A DNA stretch of 64,000 bases from Neostapfia colusana (GCA_030760725.1 JASWHV010000003.1:112810153-112874152), one strand, 5' to 3'; counted from the first letter of the stretch, positions 21,748 through 33,952 are shown. A program made the numbers and translations. Notes: generated from the sequence alone by a model not told the origin.

Positions 21748-21778
21748 ACCCGAGCCTTGGACTATAAAAGGCTCGGGT
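21748..21778 (+). promoter_or_regulatory. TATA box inside a 9-bp inverted repeat
   Basis: ACCCGAGCC (21748-21756) and GGCTCGGGT (21770-21778) are perfect inverted copies. The 13-base loop holds CTATAAAA, the best promoter of the Tat-like LTR. Confidence 0.65.
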
Positions 21779-22064
21779 AGGCAACGTTACAAAGGGGTCG
21801 CACTCTAGTGGTTCGAACTCCATTCGGCTTCTTACACACTCACACGCTCAACACTCAGGCAATACAACGAGCACCTCTGGTCACTGTGGACGTAGGGTTT
21901 TACGCTCCAGCGGCCTGAACCACGTAAAAAGTCTCTGTGTCAACCTTCTCCTTCCATCATCCCTAACGCATAAGCTCTCCGTGAGTGTCTAGCCCCTCCG
22001 AAAAAAAACCTCCGCGGGCTGCCCAGAGCAGGCCCAGGGGAAGTGTCGACGGTATACTTCGACA

Positions 22065-24608
22065 AAACTGAATCTGGAATTAAAATTAAATCGGGAAATG
22101 TTCAAACTCTGACCCTGGGTCCATCACACACGTGTCAACTGCTGGAGCTGATCCACACGGGGCCACAGACTCCTTCCCGTGCAGCCACACTGGATCCCGG
22201 AGCCGCAGCCGATCAGCAGATTAAATCTTCCGTCGCTGACAGGTGGGGCATGCCAGTCGTCTTCCTCCTCGGGCTGGTTTTCTCCCTCCCACGCTGTCCC
22301 CTCGCCGGAGTCTCGTAGGAGCTCGCCGAAGTCGGCTTCCAGGCCGCTTTTCGGCTCGGTACTCGCCGCCTGGGGGTTTCCAGCTACGAGGAATTCATTG
22401 GTGCGGTGCTCTCGGGCTGCCGGTGACCGGAAATCGGTCGGCGACGTGCGCACACCTCGGTGAGGCTTCAGCGCCGTGGTCCGAGCACCATAGCCCGCAA
22501 AAAGCTCGGAGGATTTGCTCTACAGCATCAGTGGAGGACAGGCTAGCTCGGCAAGACCTCAACATGGCTCGGAAACGGCGGCAAGTTGAGGATCACCATG
22601 TGCCCGAGCGTCCCCGCCATGGCCGCCGATCGGAAAGCTTGAAATTGTCCGCTGACACAGGGTTTCTAGCTGGGGTCGTGAAGGGGATCGGATCGCTAGC
22701 CAGTCTAGTTTTGTTTGTGCATGATTTGATGAGCCAAGAACGAAGAACAACTGAGAATTTTGGGTTTTCATACCGGATCATCGGGTTGTGGCCGCCGGCG
22801 AAGTTTTCCCAAATTCCCACTCGGTGGTTCACGGCTTTGCTTGAGGTTTGGAGGTGAGCAGCATGGTTCACCGGCGCGTCCAGGGATGTCCTTGCTCGGA
22901 CGTGAATGTGCCTGGTGTAGGCTGTCCACGCGAGCCCGACGTCGGTTTCTACCGTTTGCACCTCGGCTTTGGCATTGATCTTCAAATACGGCCAACAGCA
23001 GCCCTGGACGTCGGAGCTGAGATGAGGGAACTCTTGTAAACACGCTGGCGCACCCTTTTCATGTTGATATCTTGAGCAGCTGGGGAGCGACGCTGGCTCA
23101 TGATCGAGGAGAACCGACGCGGCGCCGGCGGCTTGTTTTCTCGGGAGGGAGCAGGATAGGGGCTCGGGGTGGCGGTTTTGTGACCGAACAACGCGCTGCG
23201 TGGACGGATGAGGGCGCGGTGAGAAGTCGAGCAGGTCTCCAGCGTGAGCTGAAACAGGGAGGTGACCTCCCCATGTGTCTCGGTGTCGACCTGCGATCGA
23301 TTGCTCCGAGCTAGGTCTGAACAGAAGCACCGATTTCCTTCGGGTGTAAGTCTCCTCCCAATGACATGTGAGGTCCACCCCTCTTCTTATCCCCCAAAAC
23401 TCTCACAAATATCTCCAAATTTTGGCACATTGCAAATTCAGCCATGAAGAGCTCAAATTCAAAGGCCAATTGGCAATTTGGTCAATTTTTACTTCAGATT
23501 CAAATTTTAATTCAAATTTCTATGAAATTTACAAGTCTCTTTGATATACATATCAAAGCACCTCCAAATTTTCTCAAAATTTGCCTTCCTCATAATTTGG
23601 GCCTGGAGAGTTTGAATATGCCCTCTGATCTTTGAGTTAGCCATTGCAAATACAAATTTTTTTAAACAATAGTTTGAATTTCCTTTTTTTGGAAATGGCC
23701 TTCTTTTCCTTGAAGTAAACCATTTAATTCAAACTGAATAGTTAAGTCCCCTTTTGTGATGACCCATTTGAATTTGGGTGAAAAACTTTGGTTTACTCCT
23801 AGCCCATGCTTGATCAACCTTGGCCCTAATCTGAATTTCATAGTTCAGTTTGAATATGCCCCTTAAATGTGAGTTCGAAAGTGTTCTCACATAATGCTTT
23901 AAACAAATGGTATATGAGCTCAAGATTTCTCCAGTTTTGGAACTTAAGCTCTTTAATACCTGAGGACTGCAATGGTCATCTCACATCTATGCCTTTGGAC
24001 AAGCTAAACATGAATCCTTTACAAAGATTCAAAATTGGGTTTAAATTTCCTCCCCTCTACTCATAGAAGATGTGCACACGAGTTAGATTTTTGGGAGTGA
24101 AATTCTTTCCCTGGTTTAACATGTGTTCAGTATGAGCTAAAGAACATTTTAGCTTTTCCCACATGTCCATGTTTGAGTTTATCATTTCATGTGACATAAC
24201 TCAAGTCATTCCCTTGCCTTAACATGTTTGAATTCAGCATGAACTCAACATGATCATAATCCATTCCTTTTTAGCTCACCCTCAAATCAGAAAGTTGCCA
24301 CCATAATCTCCTCAATTTCAAATATATGAGGCTCCATGTGTGTTCAAAAGTTTGACGACACATTGAGGTGAGCATATGAGTTTAAAGACCTTATTTTTGT
24401 TCTCTCTCATACACATGTATGATTTACACATGGGTTTAACTCCACCTTGGCCCAACACATTCAAATGAATGCTTGAACCCGTGTTGTTGAACCTCATGTA
24501 TACCATCCCATGTAAGAAAGTTTTTGTAAGTCCCATTTCTTTATGAACCAGAAACAAAATGACATTCATCACCCGTTTCTTTGCATTCACGTTTTTGGGA
24601 CTTTTACA
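22065..24608 (-). repeat. Element F, 3' LTR (partial)
   Basis: From about 22066 this matches 29968-32510, the inner half of the right LTR. It ends TTTTACA at 24608. The first 2.3 kb of the LTR, including the conserved hairpins, is missing because the Tat-like LTR lies at the break. The GC-rich core (about 22100-23330) produces long spurious frames such as 22593-23378 on the minus strand. Confidence 0.85.
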
Positions 24609-24622
24609 TTCCTTCCCCCTTA
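24609..24622 (-). other. Polypurine tract of F
   Basis: The plus strand reads TTCCTTCCCCCTTA after the LTR end, the complement of a purine tract. It is close to the tract of D at 40720. Confidence 0.75.
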
Positions 24623-26050
24623 AAAAGAATCTCGTCCCGAAATTCCAAAAGAAGAACGAGACGGGAGAGGTATTTCCAAGCTGTTCAATGATAAAGGCTC
24701 CGGATTGTTCATGCGGAGGTAATCTATGTTCTTAACGTTGTTTCTTCTGTGGTATGATTACTCCACAGCACCTTGTAAAACCTTAATGTCCGATTCCAGG
24801 TGTTCCAGATATTTCCATCGATAGTCTGAACCGGTCGCTCGGTGTAAGCAAGATCCGGCTTCCACTAGTCTATTTCTTTTGTGCGGATAGCGATGGTAGC
24901 TTTAAGGCACTTCGGTAGTTGTGACACATGAAATGTTCCGTGAACACCAGCAAGATTTGCCGGTAGGCTACAGTCCGCACTTTTCCGTGACAGCAAATGG
25001 ATCTAAGGCTCGGGGAGCAAAATCTCCCCTATACCTTGGACCGGTGAATTCCTTTCATCGGAGACACGCGAAGACAACGTGTTCTCCGTCGTCGAAATGC
25101 AACGGTCTATGCCTTTAACCCTCGTGACTTTTCTGTCGGGATTGTACAGCCTTCAAGTTCGCTTCTATTGTCGAACTTGGTCATCGGCGTTGTTGACAAA
25201 TCAACCCCGAACAGTACTATTTCACCGTACTCACACCACTTCCGCGATGTGCGACATTTCCAGCTGTAGAGCTTCATCTTACGAGGTATAACTGTACGGT
25301 CTTAAACCATAGAGTACCCTCATTGTCCTTCCTGAACCACCTCATCTCCCTGTTGTCTATTCCCATCTGTAGGTGAGACATACCCTTGTCTCTCCTTTGC
25401 ACTTCAGCAATCTCTCATCAGATTGCTGGAATGGGAGCAGTGTTTAAGGTACTCCATACGGAATGACACGGAGACTGGGTTTTGCTTCTTTTAACTCAGC
25501 ATTCGCCAAGTTGTGAACGTGACCTTTCCGACTAAACGTATCGGTAACTGCGTTCACTTTTTCGCGGATGATAGTGGATCTTGATGTCATACTGTTTTAT
25601 GAGCTCCCATCATCTTCGAGAATACCCTTGCACTAACTAGTTGATCAAATGAACTATCGACGCGGGGCAGGGTACTTGTTCCTTATAATGACGGCATTGA
25701 GCGAACGATAATCAACACTTAATCTTAGTGTCTCGTCATTCTTCTTAACGAACAGCGTAGAGCAATCCCAATGTGATGAACTTGGTCGTATAAAACCTTT
25801 GCTAATGAGTTCCTTTAGTTGCTCCTTCAACTCCGCCAGTTCGTTAGGTGCCATCTTATACGGCCTTCGGGAAATCGGTGTTGTTTCCGGCGTCAGTTCA
25901 ATCTTGAACTTGACGTCCCATTAACCGACATTTCCCGGTAACTCATCGGAAACACATTGGATATTCACGTCCCACCGGACTATCCTCGAGTTTAATCACT
26001 CCCGTGGGATAGGCTTGACCCGTTCTCTTTGTTGTACAGAACGGATTCTC
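24623..26050 (-). pseudogene. F: pol remnants joined by internal deletions
   Basis: From right to left (coding direction) the remnants are these. About 25640-25950 is protease-RT linker and the start of RT (frame 25654-25854: MAPNELAELKEQLK, FIRPSSS). About 25290-25610 is the end of RNase H and the start of integrase. About 24700-25265 is integrase C-terminal and chromodomain linker. The RT palm with most of RNase H is missing at about 25610, the integrase core at about 25270, and gag plus most of protease near 26020-26060. Nothing functional remains. Confidence 0.75.
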
Positions 26051-26769
26051 CTGTCCTCAGCCAGATTTTGATCCGTTGAACCGCATATTCATAGCTAAAG
26101 TTGAATACAAAAGTTAGAGTTAACTTCAGCATATTTCCAACGAGTATTCATACGCCTTCAGATCATCTCCGCATCAAAAGTTATGATTGATCAAAGTTGA
26201 CAGAATTCCTGAATAAAATTTGCCAGCATCTCCTTTGTATGTGGCTACTTTATCACAGATGTATATGAAAATACAATAATAATCTGAGCAAACTCTGAAC
26301 GACAACAATGTTGCACATCTCATAACCTTTCTAACGGTGTCTCATAGGCTCCTTAAGGATTTTTCTACAGGATGTTATGGCTTAAAAACAGAAAGGTCCA
26401 GAGAGCTTTTTGCTACTGTCCTGGTTCTGAACAGTTTGCCTTCAACTGGACTTTTCACCAACTTAACGTGTTATTCTGCTCTGGAGGTCTACAAAGAAAT
26501 TGTAGAGCACTTGAAAATCTTTCCAGAACCGTATCATACACCTTAATTGGTTCAAGCTAATCTGAGTTATGCTCCGTTAAATTCTAGCAAGAATTCCTGC
26601 CAGAAACAGAGCACTCTGTTTTGAAATCTTTGAAGCCTAGTCATTCTCTCATTTGAATTTTAGCTCAAAATAAGAGTTCAGTAACTAATACTTGTTTCAA
26701 ACTTCCATTTTTAGTTGAAAGTTAGGTCATGAATCATTTCTTCATAGGTGAAGAGGTTATTAAGTGTAG

Positions 26770-26789
26770 TACGGTGTTGATGCATCATA
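26770..26789 (-). promoter_or_regulatory. Leader hairpin, F copy (decayed)
   Basis: TACGGTG (26770-26776) faces CATCATA (26783-26789) around TTGATG. In RNA sense five pairs are regular, one is a G-U and one is a mismatch. It aligns with the perfect hairpins of C and D. Confidence 0.45.
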
Positions 26790-27002
26790 AGAACATGTCG
26801 GTACTACGTTGCCTCACCAAAACAAAAATCCTGACTGGATTACACCGGCATATACATATTATCAGTGGCACTAAAACGGTCTCTCGCACACGTGTACTAC
26901 ACGGGATACGTACATGGTTAATACCTGCAGAAGAGCACTCAATAGTGGTGCACTCAAAGGTTGTTTCATTTCAGGCAGTTCCATATTTGAAAGTAAATAC
27001 AA

Positions 27003-27029
27003 ACGGCCGTATCATTGCCATACGGCCGT
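27003..27029 (-). promoter_or_regulatory. ACGGCCGT hairpin in F leader
   Basis: ACGGCCGTAT (27003-27012) and ATACGGCCGT (27020-27029) form a perfect 10-bp stem with a 7-base loop. D has the same stem with one mismatch (46395-46404 and 46412-46421). Confidence 0.6.
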
Positions 27030-27607
27030 CCTTGAGTTAAGCCACGTCTCAAGATACGTGATCGTGTTTCTACACCACACGAAGGGAACCCGAGTATATC
27101 ATGAACGGGTCGTCACGGTTGGGAATGTTATCAACCCAACGGATACCACCTACTGCCCTGCAGGGCACGCCGATGGCAAGCGCTGCGTATGTACTCCTGG
27201 GCTATTTCCAGACGAACACACTATCGCGTTACTGACCACACGATGGGGTCTCCACTTTCTTGCCTAATGCACGCTAGGGATCAGCGTTCCATATGAACTG
27301 AGGAACATGAAGGGTCCAAGAGTTTCATATTGACGTCTCACACCAAGCTGTGAGACCTATCCCTGAACCGCATTCCTCGTCAGGGGAGCTAACCGAAATT
27401 GAACCACTTTCGGTGGCGTTCCTTACCATGCTTACCAGAGCGTAGGTGCGTTGTTACATAATTAAAATTCAGAATTATAACAAGTATGTTAGTCATGCCA
27501 CTTTAAGTAACTATGCTACTATAGTCCTTATTTGGGCATAATACCGTTTTCCTCACCGTATCCTAAGTTTTTGTCGTAATATGATCCTTATTCCGTGCGC
27601 CATTACC

Positions 27608-27625
27608 AATGCGGCTCTGATACCA
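27608..27625 (-). other. Primer-binding site of F
   Basis: The minus strand reads TGGTATCAGAGCCGCATT from 27625, three bases from the LTR end. It matches the initiator tRNA-Met pattern. Confidence 0.8.
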
Positions 27626-27690
27626 CGCTGAGAGGGCCCGCCGTCCCGGTTCACGGGGACGGGGCACCTCGCCCGGGAATCGCATTGGGT

Positions 27691-27711
27691 GGTGCTGTGT
27701 TATGCGGCACC
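27691..27711 (-). promoter_or_regulatory. LTR end hairpin, F copy
   Basis: GGTGCTG (27691-27697) faces CGGCACC (27705-27711) with one imperfect pair. It is the counterpart of the hairpins in D, A and C. Confidence 0.45.
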
Positions 27712-28174
27712 CGACAGCACACATATAAGGAACACTGTATTACATAAATCAAAAGCGGAAGCTTACAATTGTTCTTTGTAAATAATTTACATAAAATCGC
27801 TACAGCGGAAGTCTATAAACAGCTCACGTCGAATAACTAAGAAGCACTCGAGAAGAGGTCCAGCCCGCGGACTACTCTTGCTAGCAACACGAAGACATGG
27901 CAGCGGCTAGGTCCTCCATGTGTAACATCACTCGGACGTTTCTGAGTCTCACCGGACAACCTTCTTTATAGCGTCGTATTAACCTGCAAGACCACTCATA
28001 TAGCAAGAGTGAGCACAAAGGCTCAGCAAGACTTAACCGTCTCTCCTAAGACTTGCAACTCTACATAGGAGTAACCTAAGACTTAAATATGTCATTTGCG
28101 AAACGACTCGCCTACGAGTTCATCCTTAACTTTCAGATTTTAGCCATAATAGTAGTGACCTTGCGCCCAGCAAC

Positions 28175-28215
28175 ATTGGAACTCCACAATCAAACAAGAA
28201 ACGGTTCATTCCAAT
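28175..28215 (-). promoter_or_regulatory. Invariant-loop hairpin, F copy
   Basis: ATTGGAA (28175-28181) pairs with TTCCAAT (28209-28215). The loop contains CAATCAAACAAGAAA (28187-28201). The stem sequence is unlike those of C, D and A, yet still pairs fully. It is 586 bp from the LTR end. Confidence 0.65.
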
Positions 28216-28395
28216 ATTACTTGTCCCAAGGTGGAAAAATAACTTTAGTTTGCTCTATCTCTACTTCAAACATGGTTTTCATGCAATTTCCAATTATCAT
28301 AATAGCATTTAAAACTTTGCAAACTATTTCCACACAACTTGATTACTACGTCACAACAAAGGGAGCAAGTGGTAATCAATAACCGCGATGGACGG

Positions 28396-28407
28396 TGATT
28401 CGAATGA
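28396..28407. promoter_or_regulatory. Conserved-position palindrome, F copy
   Basis: TGATTCGAATGA contains the palindrome ATTCGAAT (28398-28405); one outer pair is lost. It follows a CTACGTCAC block and ACCGCGA as in D and A. Confidence 0.45.
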
Positions 28408-31400
28408 AACACTACCCGGATAATTCGACACATACGACCGCCTCTGAAGACCCAAATCTGGCGTCCTTCATTACGTCGTATGTGGCAACCTTTCTCAGGA
28501 CACTCGACTGTAGAAACGGTCGCGCCGTTTCAGGCATAGGTATAACGAGACGATGTGTTATGCCTCTACAATCCAGTGAACCTGGTACATCGGTTTCCTG
28601 GTTCCCATATATCAGTAAGCATCCGGTACACAACTCAATACTTGCTCCTGGGTGCCGCACACGCGTTCTTAACCGACATAGGCAGAGCTACTCGACCAAG
28701 ACCTCGTCTTGTTGCTGCCTAACCATCTTGCCCAGTCTCATCTTTAGAAATGTAAAGTTTAGTTTGCCCCTCTTGCCATCTACACCAATGTAATCCTGAC
28801 TATAACTCGCGAGTAGATTCCGTCTACTCGACTTCTACCGGATGTCCTAAGTTATTTAGCACAGCATTATTCTACAGCGGTGACCCTTTTCTACCCTCAA
28901 CACCAGGGTTCATTTGGTCATGCATTTGGAGTGTAAAACATCCTTGACCTAATGCACATACAAACTCTACACCATAGCTGTGAACAAAGTAAAAACTTTA
29001 TAAATAACTTAAATACAAACCGGAGCTTGCCTTGGTTTTGCAGGTGACTAAAGTCAGAGATGTATGAAGTTTGTTTCTGATGACTTGAAGCTTAATCACT
29101 GCCCTTCTTGTTCCTTGATCCAAGCTATACTCCTTCTCCACTTTTCCACGTTTAATCACTACACATTATGAATATGCTTACATGTTTAATTGTAAAACTT
29201 TTACTAACAAGTTCTAAAGACAAGTTTAAAACTGGAACTCTGTTTAAGAATTTAAAATGACACTGGGTTCTATTGGTTTGGGTTTGGTGTAGCACTATGC
29301 TCAAGTGAGATGTGTGTTTCCTCCCTTGTGTGTTGATTATCTAAGAGGTTAAACAGAACAGTACTGATCCAAGGCTCCAATGGAGCTGAAAATTTTCTTG
29401 TGAGTTCTTTGTCACAAGAAAGCCATCTGGACCAAAATTCAGAATATTTCAATAAGTAGATCACTCAGAATAATTCCCTAAGCATTTAGGAATAAAGAAA
29501 TTAATTCTGAATAAATTTGCACTTTCATGCAAATTTAAGTGAAATACGATTTCAAACATAGCTCAGGGAGCATGCCTGAATTTTCCTAGGATTTTTGGAG
29601 CTAAGATTGCCCAGAACTAAATTTCCAAGTTTTGGAAATTCCCTGAAAATGTTTCTGTATTCATTTGAATACAGAAATTTGAATCAAAATTATCCTAAAT
29701 AAATCAACTCCAAATGAGCTGAACTTTTAAAGGAGTTCACTAATAGACTACAGAATATTCTGTCAAAATTTGGGGATTTTTGGATGAACCAAACTCCCTC
29801 TAAAATTCTTTTGCTGAAAAGATTTAAAGAATTTTCCAGAATTTTCTACTGGTTTTCATGCAAATTAGGTTGCATATTTGGATATATCTTTTCATCCTGA
29901 ATCCAACCCAATTTGAATCATTAAATTTGGAGCTTCCTAGCAAAAGTTATGAGGTTACTAAGTTTGAACTGAATCTGGAATTCAAATTAAATCGGGAAAT
30001 GTTCAAACTCTGACCATGGGTCCATCACACACGTGTCAACTGCTGGAGCTGAGCCACACGGGGCCGCAGACTCCTTCCCGCACAGCCACACTGGATCCCG
30101 GAGCCGCAGCCGATCAGCAGATTAAATCTTCCGTCGCTGACACGCGGGGCCTGCCGGTCGTCTTCCTCCTCGGGCTGGTTTTTTCCCTCCCGCGCTACCC
30201 CCTCGCCGGAGTCTCATCGGAGCTCGCCAAAGTCGGCTTCCAGGCCGCTTTTCGGCTCGGTACTCGCCGCCTGGGGGTTTCCAGCTACGAGGAATTCATT
30301 GGTGCGGTGCTCTCGGGCTGCCGGTGACCGGAAATCGATCGGCAACGTGCGCACACCTCGGTGAGGCTTCAGCGCCGTGGTCCGAGCACCCTAGCCCGCC
30401 AAAAGCTCGGAGGATTTGCTCTAAAGCATCAGTGGAGGACAGGCTAGCTTGGCAAGGCCTCAACGTGGCTCAGAAACGGCGGCAAGTTGAGGATCACCGT
30501 GTGCCCGAGCGTCCCCACCATGGCCGCCGATCGGAAAGCTCGAAATTGGCCGCTAACACAGGGTTTCTAGCTAGGGTCATGAAGGGGATCGGATCGCTAG
30601 CCAGTCTAGTTTATTTGTGCATGATTTGATGAGCTAAGAACGAAGAACAACTGAGAATTTTGGGTTTTCATACCGGATCATCGGGTTGTGGCCGCCGGCG
30701 AAGTTTACCCAAACTCCCACTCGGTGGTTCACGGCTTTGCTTGAAGTTTGGAGGTGAGCAGCACGGTTCATCGGCGCGTCCAGGGATGTCCTTTCTTGGG
30801 CGTGAATGTGCCTGCTGCAGGCTGTCCATGCGAGCCCGACGTCGGTTTCCACCGTTTGCACCTCAGCTTCGGCGTTGATCTTCGAATACGGCCAACAGCA
30901 GCCCCGGACGTCGGAGCTGAGCTGAGGGAGCTCTTGTACACACGCTGGCAGTCCCTTTTTGTGTTGATAGCTCGAGCAGCCGGGGAGCGATGCTGGCTCA
31001 CGATCGAGGAGAACCGACGCGGCGCCGGCGGCTTGTTTTCTCGGGAGGGAGCAGAACAGGGGCTCGGGGTGGCGGTTTTGTGACCAAACAGCGCGCTGCA
31101 TAGACGGATGAGGGCGCGGTGAGACGTCGAGCAGGTCTCCAGCGCGAGCTTAAACCAGGAGGTGGCCTCATCGTGTGTCTCGGTGTCGACCTGCGGTCGA
31201 TTGCCCTGAGCTCGGTCTGAACAGAAGCACCGGTTTCCTTCGGGTGTAAGTCTCCTCCCAATGACATGTGGGGTCCACCCCTCTTCTTATCCCCCAAAAC
31301 TCTCACAAATATCCCCAAATTTTGGCACATTACAAATTCAGCCATGAAGAGCTCAAATTCAAAGGCCAATTGGCAATGTGGTCAATTTTTACTTCAGTTT

Positions 31401-32602
31401 CAAATTTGAATTCAAATTTCTATGAAATTTACAAGTCTCTTTGATATACATATCAAAGCACTTCCAAATTTTCTCAAAATTTGCCTTCCTCATAATTTAG
31501 ACCTGGAGAGTTTGAATATGCCATCTGATCTTTGAGTTGGCCATTGCAAATACAATTTTTTTTAAACAATAGTTTGGATTTCCTTTTTTTTGGAAATGGC
31601 CTTCTTTTCCTTGAAGTAAACCATTTAATTCAAACTGAATATTTAAGTCCCCTTTTGTGATGACCCATTTGAATTTGGGTGAAAAACTTTGGTTTGCTCC
31701 TAGCCCATGCTTGATCAACCTTGGTACTAATCTGAATTTCATAGTTCAGTTTGAATATGCCCCTTAAATTTGAGTTCGAAGGTGATCTCACACAATGCTT
31801 TAAACAAATGGTATATGAGCTCAAGATTTCTCCAATTTTGGAACTTAAGCTCTTTAATACCTGAGGACTGCAATGGTCATCTCCCATCTATGACTTTGGA
31901 CAAGCTAAACATGAATCCTTTACAAAGATTCAAAATTGGGTTTAAATTTCCTCCCCTCTACTCATAGAAGATGTGCACACGAGTTAGATTTTTGGGAGTG
32001 AAATTCTTTCCCTGGTTTAACATGTGTTCAGTATGAGCTAAAGAACATTTTAGCTTTTCCCACATGTCCATGTTTGAGTTTATCATTTCATGTGACATAA
32101 CTCAAGTCATTCCCTTGCCTTAACATGTTTGAATTCAGCATGAACTCAACATGATCATAGTCCATTCCTTTTTAGCTCACCCTCAAATCAGAAAGTTGCC
32201 ACCATAATCTCCTCAATTTCAAATATTTGAGGCTCCATGTGTGTTCAAAAGTTTGATGACACTTTGAGGTGAGCATATGAGTCTAAAGACCTTATTTTTG
32301 TTCTTTCTCATACACATGTATGATTTACACATGGGTTTAACTCCACCTTGGCCCAACACATTCAAATGAATGCTTGAACCCGTGTTGTTGAACCTCACGT
32401 ATACCATCCCATGTAAGAAAGTTTTTGTAAGTCCCATTTCTTCATGAACCAGAAACACAATGACGTTCAATCACCCGTTTCTTTGCATTCAAGTTTTTGG
32501 GACTTTTACATAGGACTCTTTGTTTCCACCCCTAGGACTCTTTGGTTGAGTCCCATAGTTCTAGGACTCTTTGTTTCCACCCCTAGGACTCTTTTTTCCC
32601 CC

Positions 32603-32611
32603 TTATAAATA
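32603..32611 (+). promoter_or_regulatory. TATA box in E 5' LTR
   Basis: TTATAAATA directly follows the short tandem array and is identical in the 3' LTR (54978-54986). Confidence 0.6.
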
Positions 32612-33865
32612 TAACCCCCACCCCCTGGCCGCACCCCTCTCTCTTTTGGTTGTCCCCCCCTGCTGCCAAGCCCCCTTCCTTGCTGCCAAGTCGCTGAGTC
32701 CCCACCCTTTCCGTAATTTGGCCGCCGTCGAGCCCCGTCACGCCTCGCTGTTGCTGGAGAAGAAGCCCACAATCTGCCATACCATAATTCTACGCAGAAA
32801 AATACCCCACTGCTGCCATTGCTAGGAGGGAGGCCCTGCCGCAAGGAGGAAGTGAGGTAGGTCTTCATTACCCATCTTACGACGCCGCCGCTGTTTCTAC
32901 GCATCCGTTTTCATCGCCCCCTTCGAGCAGAAACTTTTGCATGTGGACAGATCATGTTTTGATTGATTTTTGACTGTGGAATTGATCTACATCTTGTGTT
33001 GAGATCATCACCATGTCCACACTTGATCCCTGCACCCTTGTTCATCATAAAACCCCATGAAAGCCCATTAAAACATGCAAGAACACATACAAACTACCCC
33101 GTTGCATCTTGAGTAAAGTTTGTGCATGATGATTAATTGCTGTAAATTTTGTATGTGTGTTGTCGTGAGTAGAAGGACAAGCTCAAGAGACCGTCTACGA
33201 GGAACTACAGAACCAAGATTTCAAGACACTTGAGCAACATGAACCACGGGGCAAGACAAGTTCCCCTTGACCATATTGATCCCATGTTTTGAAACTGTTT
33301 TGTTTGTGAAAACTCATATGCTTGAGTCAACTTGATGGGACACCCTTTTATAGGAGTTTACTAGTTTTGTTAACCATTCTTGTAGCCGATAAAGTTGATG
33401 AGTCGGGTATGGTCGTCTTTCCTTTTTGCTTTCCTTAATTTACGGGATACGGGAAGCTGAAATAAAACATGTCTAGCTACTGCACTCATATGAATAATGA
33501 TGATCAGAACTTGATGATGTTAATGAGCATGGAATCAGGGAGATCTAGGCAAGCTTGGTTTGTGGATGTTGCTGAATGAGATGGTGGTTTACTTGCCGTA
33601 GATCTAAGGACCGGTTCATGCGAGCACATGCCAGGAAAATAGTGCCACCACAAGGCCAAATGTGGGTGCAGCTTAGCTGACTAATTAGGTGTGTTGCTAG
33701 CTTGTTATGGACCGTTGGATGGTGTGGGGAATGGGAGTCGACAGGGACTGCCCTGGGAACTGCATGGCAAAAGAGGGGGCCCGTGGGTGGAAGAATGGAG
33801 ATTCGAGCCTGCCGGTGAAAACTCAGTGGGTCCGTACATCCTATTAGCCCCTTTGTAAAGGCTAT

Positions 33866-33952
33866 TTTGTGATCTCTTGGCCATACACCGACGGTAGTGT
33901 ACTGGTATAATGGAGGTTCTTTCTTGTCGCCGACGGGTGACGAAATCACAAA
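33866..33952 (+). promoter_or_regulatory. Conserved stem-in-stem structure, E 5' LTR
   Basis: TTTGTGAT (33866-33873) pairs with ATCACAAA (33945-33952). An inner hairpin pairs TACAC (33884-33888) with GTGTA (33897-33901). Both stems differ from B by compensated changes. The 3' LTR copy (56070-56156) has one mismatch in the outer stem and a decayed inner stem. Confidence 0.5.

Larger units (their letters stand above)
20995..22064 (+). repeat. Single Tat-like LTR, no target duplication
   Basis: A 1,070-bp unit starts TGTCAAAAACCGAGG at 20995 and ends GGTATACTTCGACA at 22064. These ends recall LTRs of Tat-type Ty3/gypsy elements of grasses (recall, not a search). It has a TATA box at 21763-21769 and a G-box-rich tandem array upstream of it, which fits the plus orientation. 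The flanking bases differ (ATATG left, AAACT right), and the DNA on the two sides belongs to different elements. There is no internal region. The long open frame over it (20856-21590) crosses the C LTR boundary and the repeats and is not a gene. Confidence 0.7.
26051..27607 (-). other. F leader
   Basis: About 1.5 kb closely related to the leader of D. There is no supported gene; open frames such as 26914-27267 are not kept in D. It holds the leader hairpin (26770-26789) and a 10-bp hairpin (27003-27029). Confidence 0.7.
22065..32510 (-). mobile_element. Element F: Ty3/gypsy chromovirus, heavily deleted
   Basis: F has a truncated 3' LTR (22065-24608), a 3.0 kb internal region that has lost most of its genes, and a full 5' LTR (27629-32510). 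The two LTRs differ at about ten of the first 195 aligned bases by eye, more than the LTRs of D. Its right end is inserted in the TAGGACTCTTTG array in the 5' LTR of E, with TAGGA (32511-32515) as the likely target. The left flank is lost. Confidence 0.85.
27629..32510 (-). repeat. Element F, 5' LTR (4.9 kb)
   Basis: It runs from TGAGAGGGCCC at 27629 to TTTTACA at 32510. The order is: conserved structured part (27690-28410), AT-rich part, GC-rich core (about 30030-31250), AT-rich part. Several open frames in the core (30634-31101, 30998-31369) recur only because the other LTR copy is similar; they are not conserved in C, D or A. I see no gene in it. Confidence 0.9.

Noticed and set aside
20995..22064. 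Ordinary solo LTR from within one element
   Set aside because: Flanks do not match and belong to two different LTRs cut at different places.
22593..23378. 261-codon minus-strand frame in the F LTR
   Set aside because: It lies in the GC-rich LTR core and the matching part of the other LTR is broken into shorter frames; no domain is seen.
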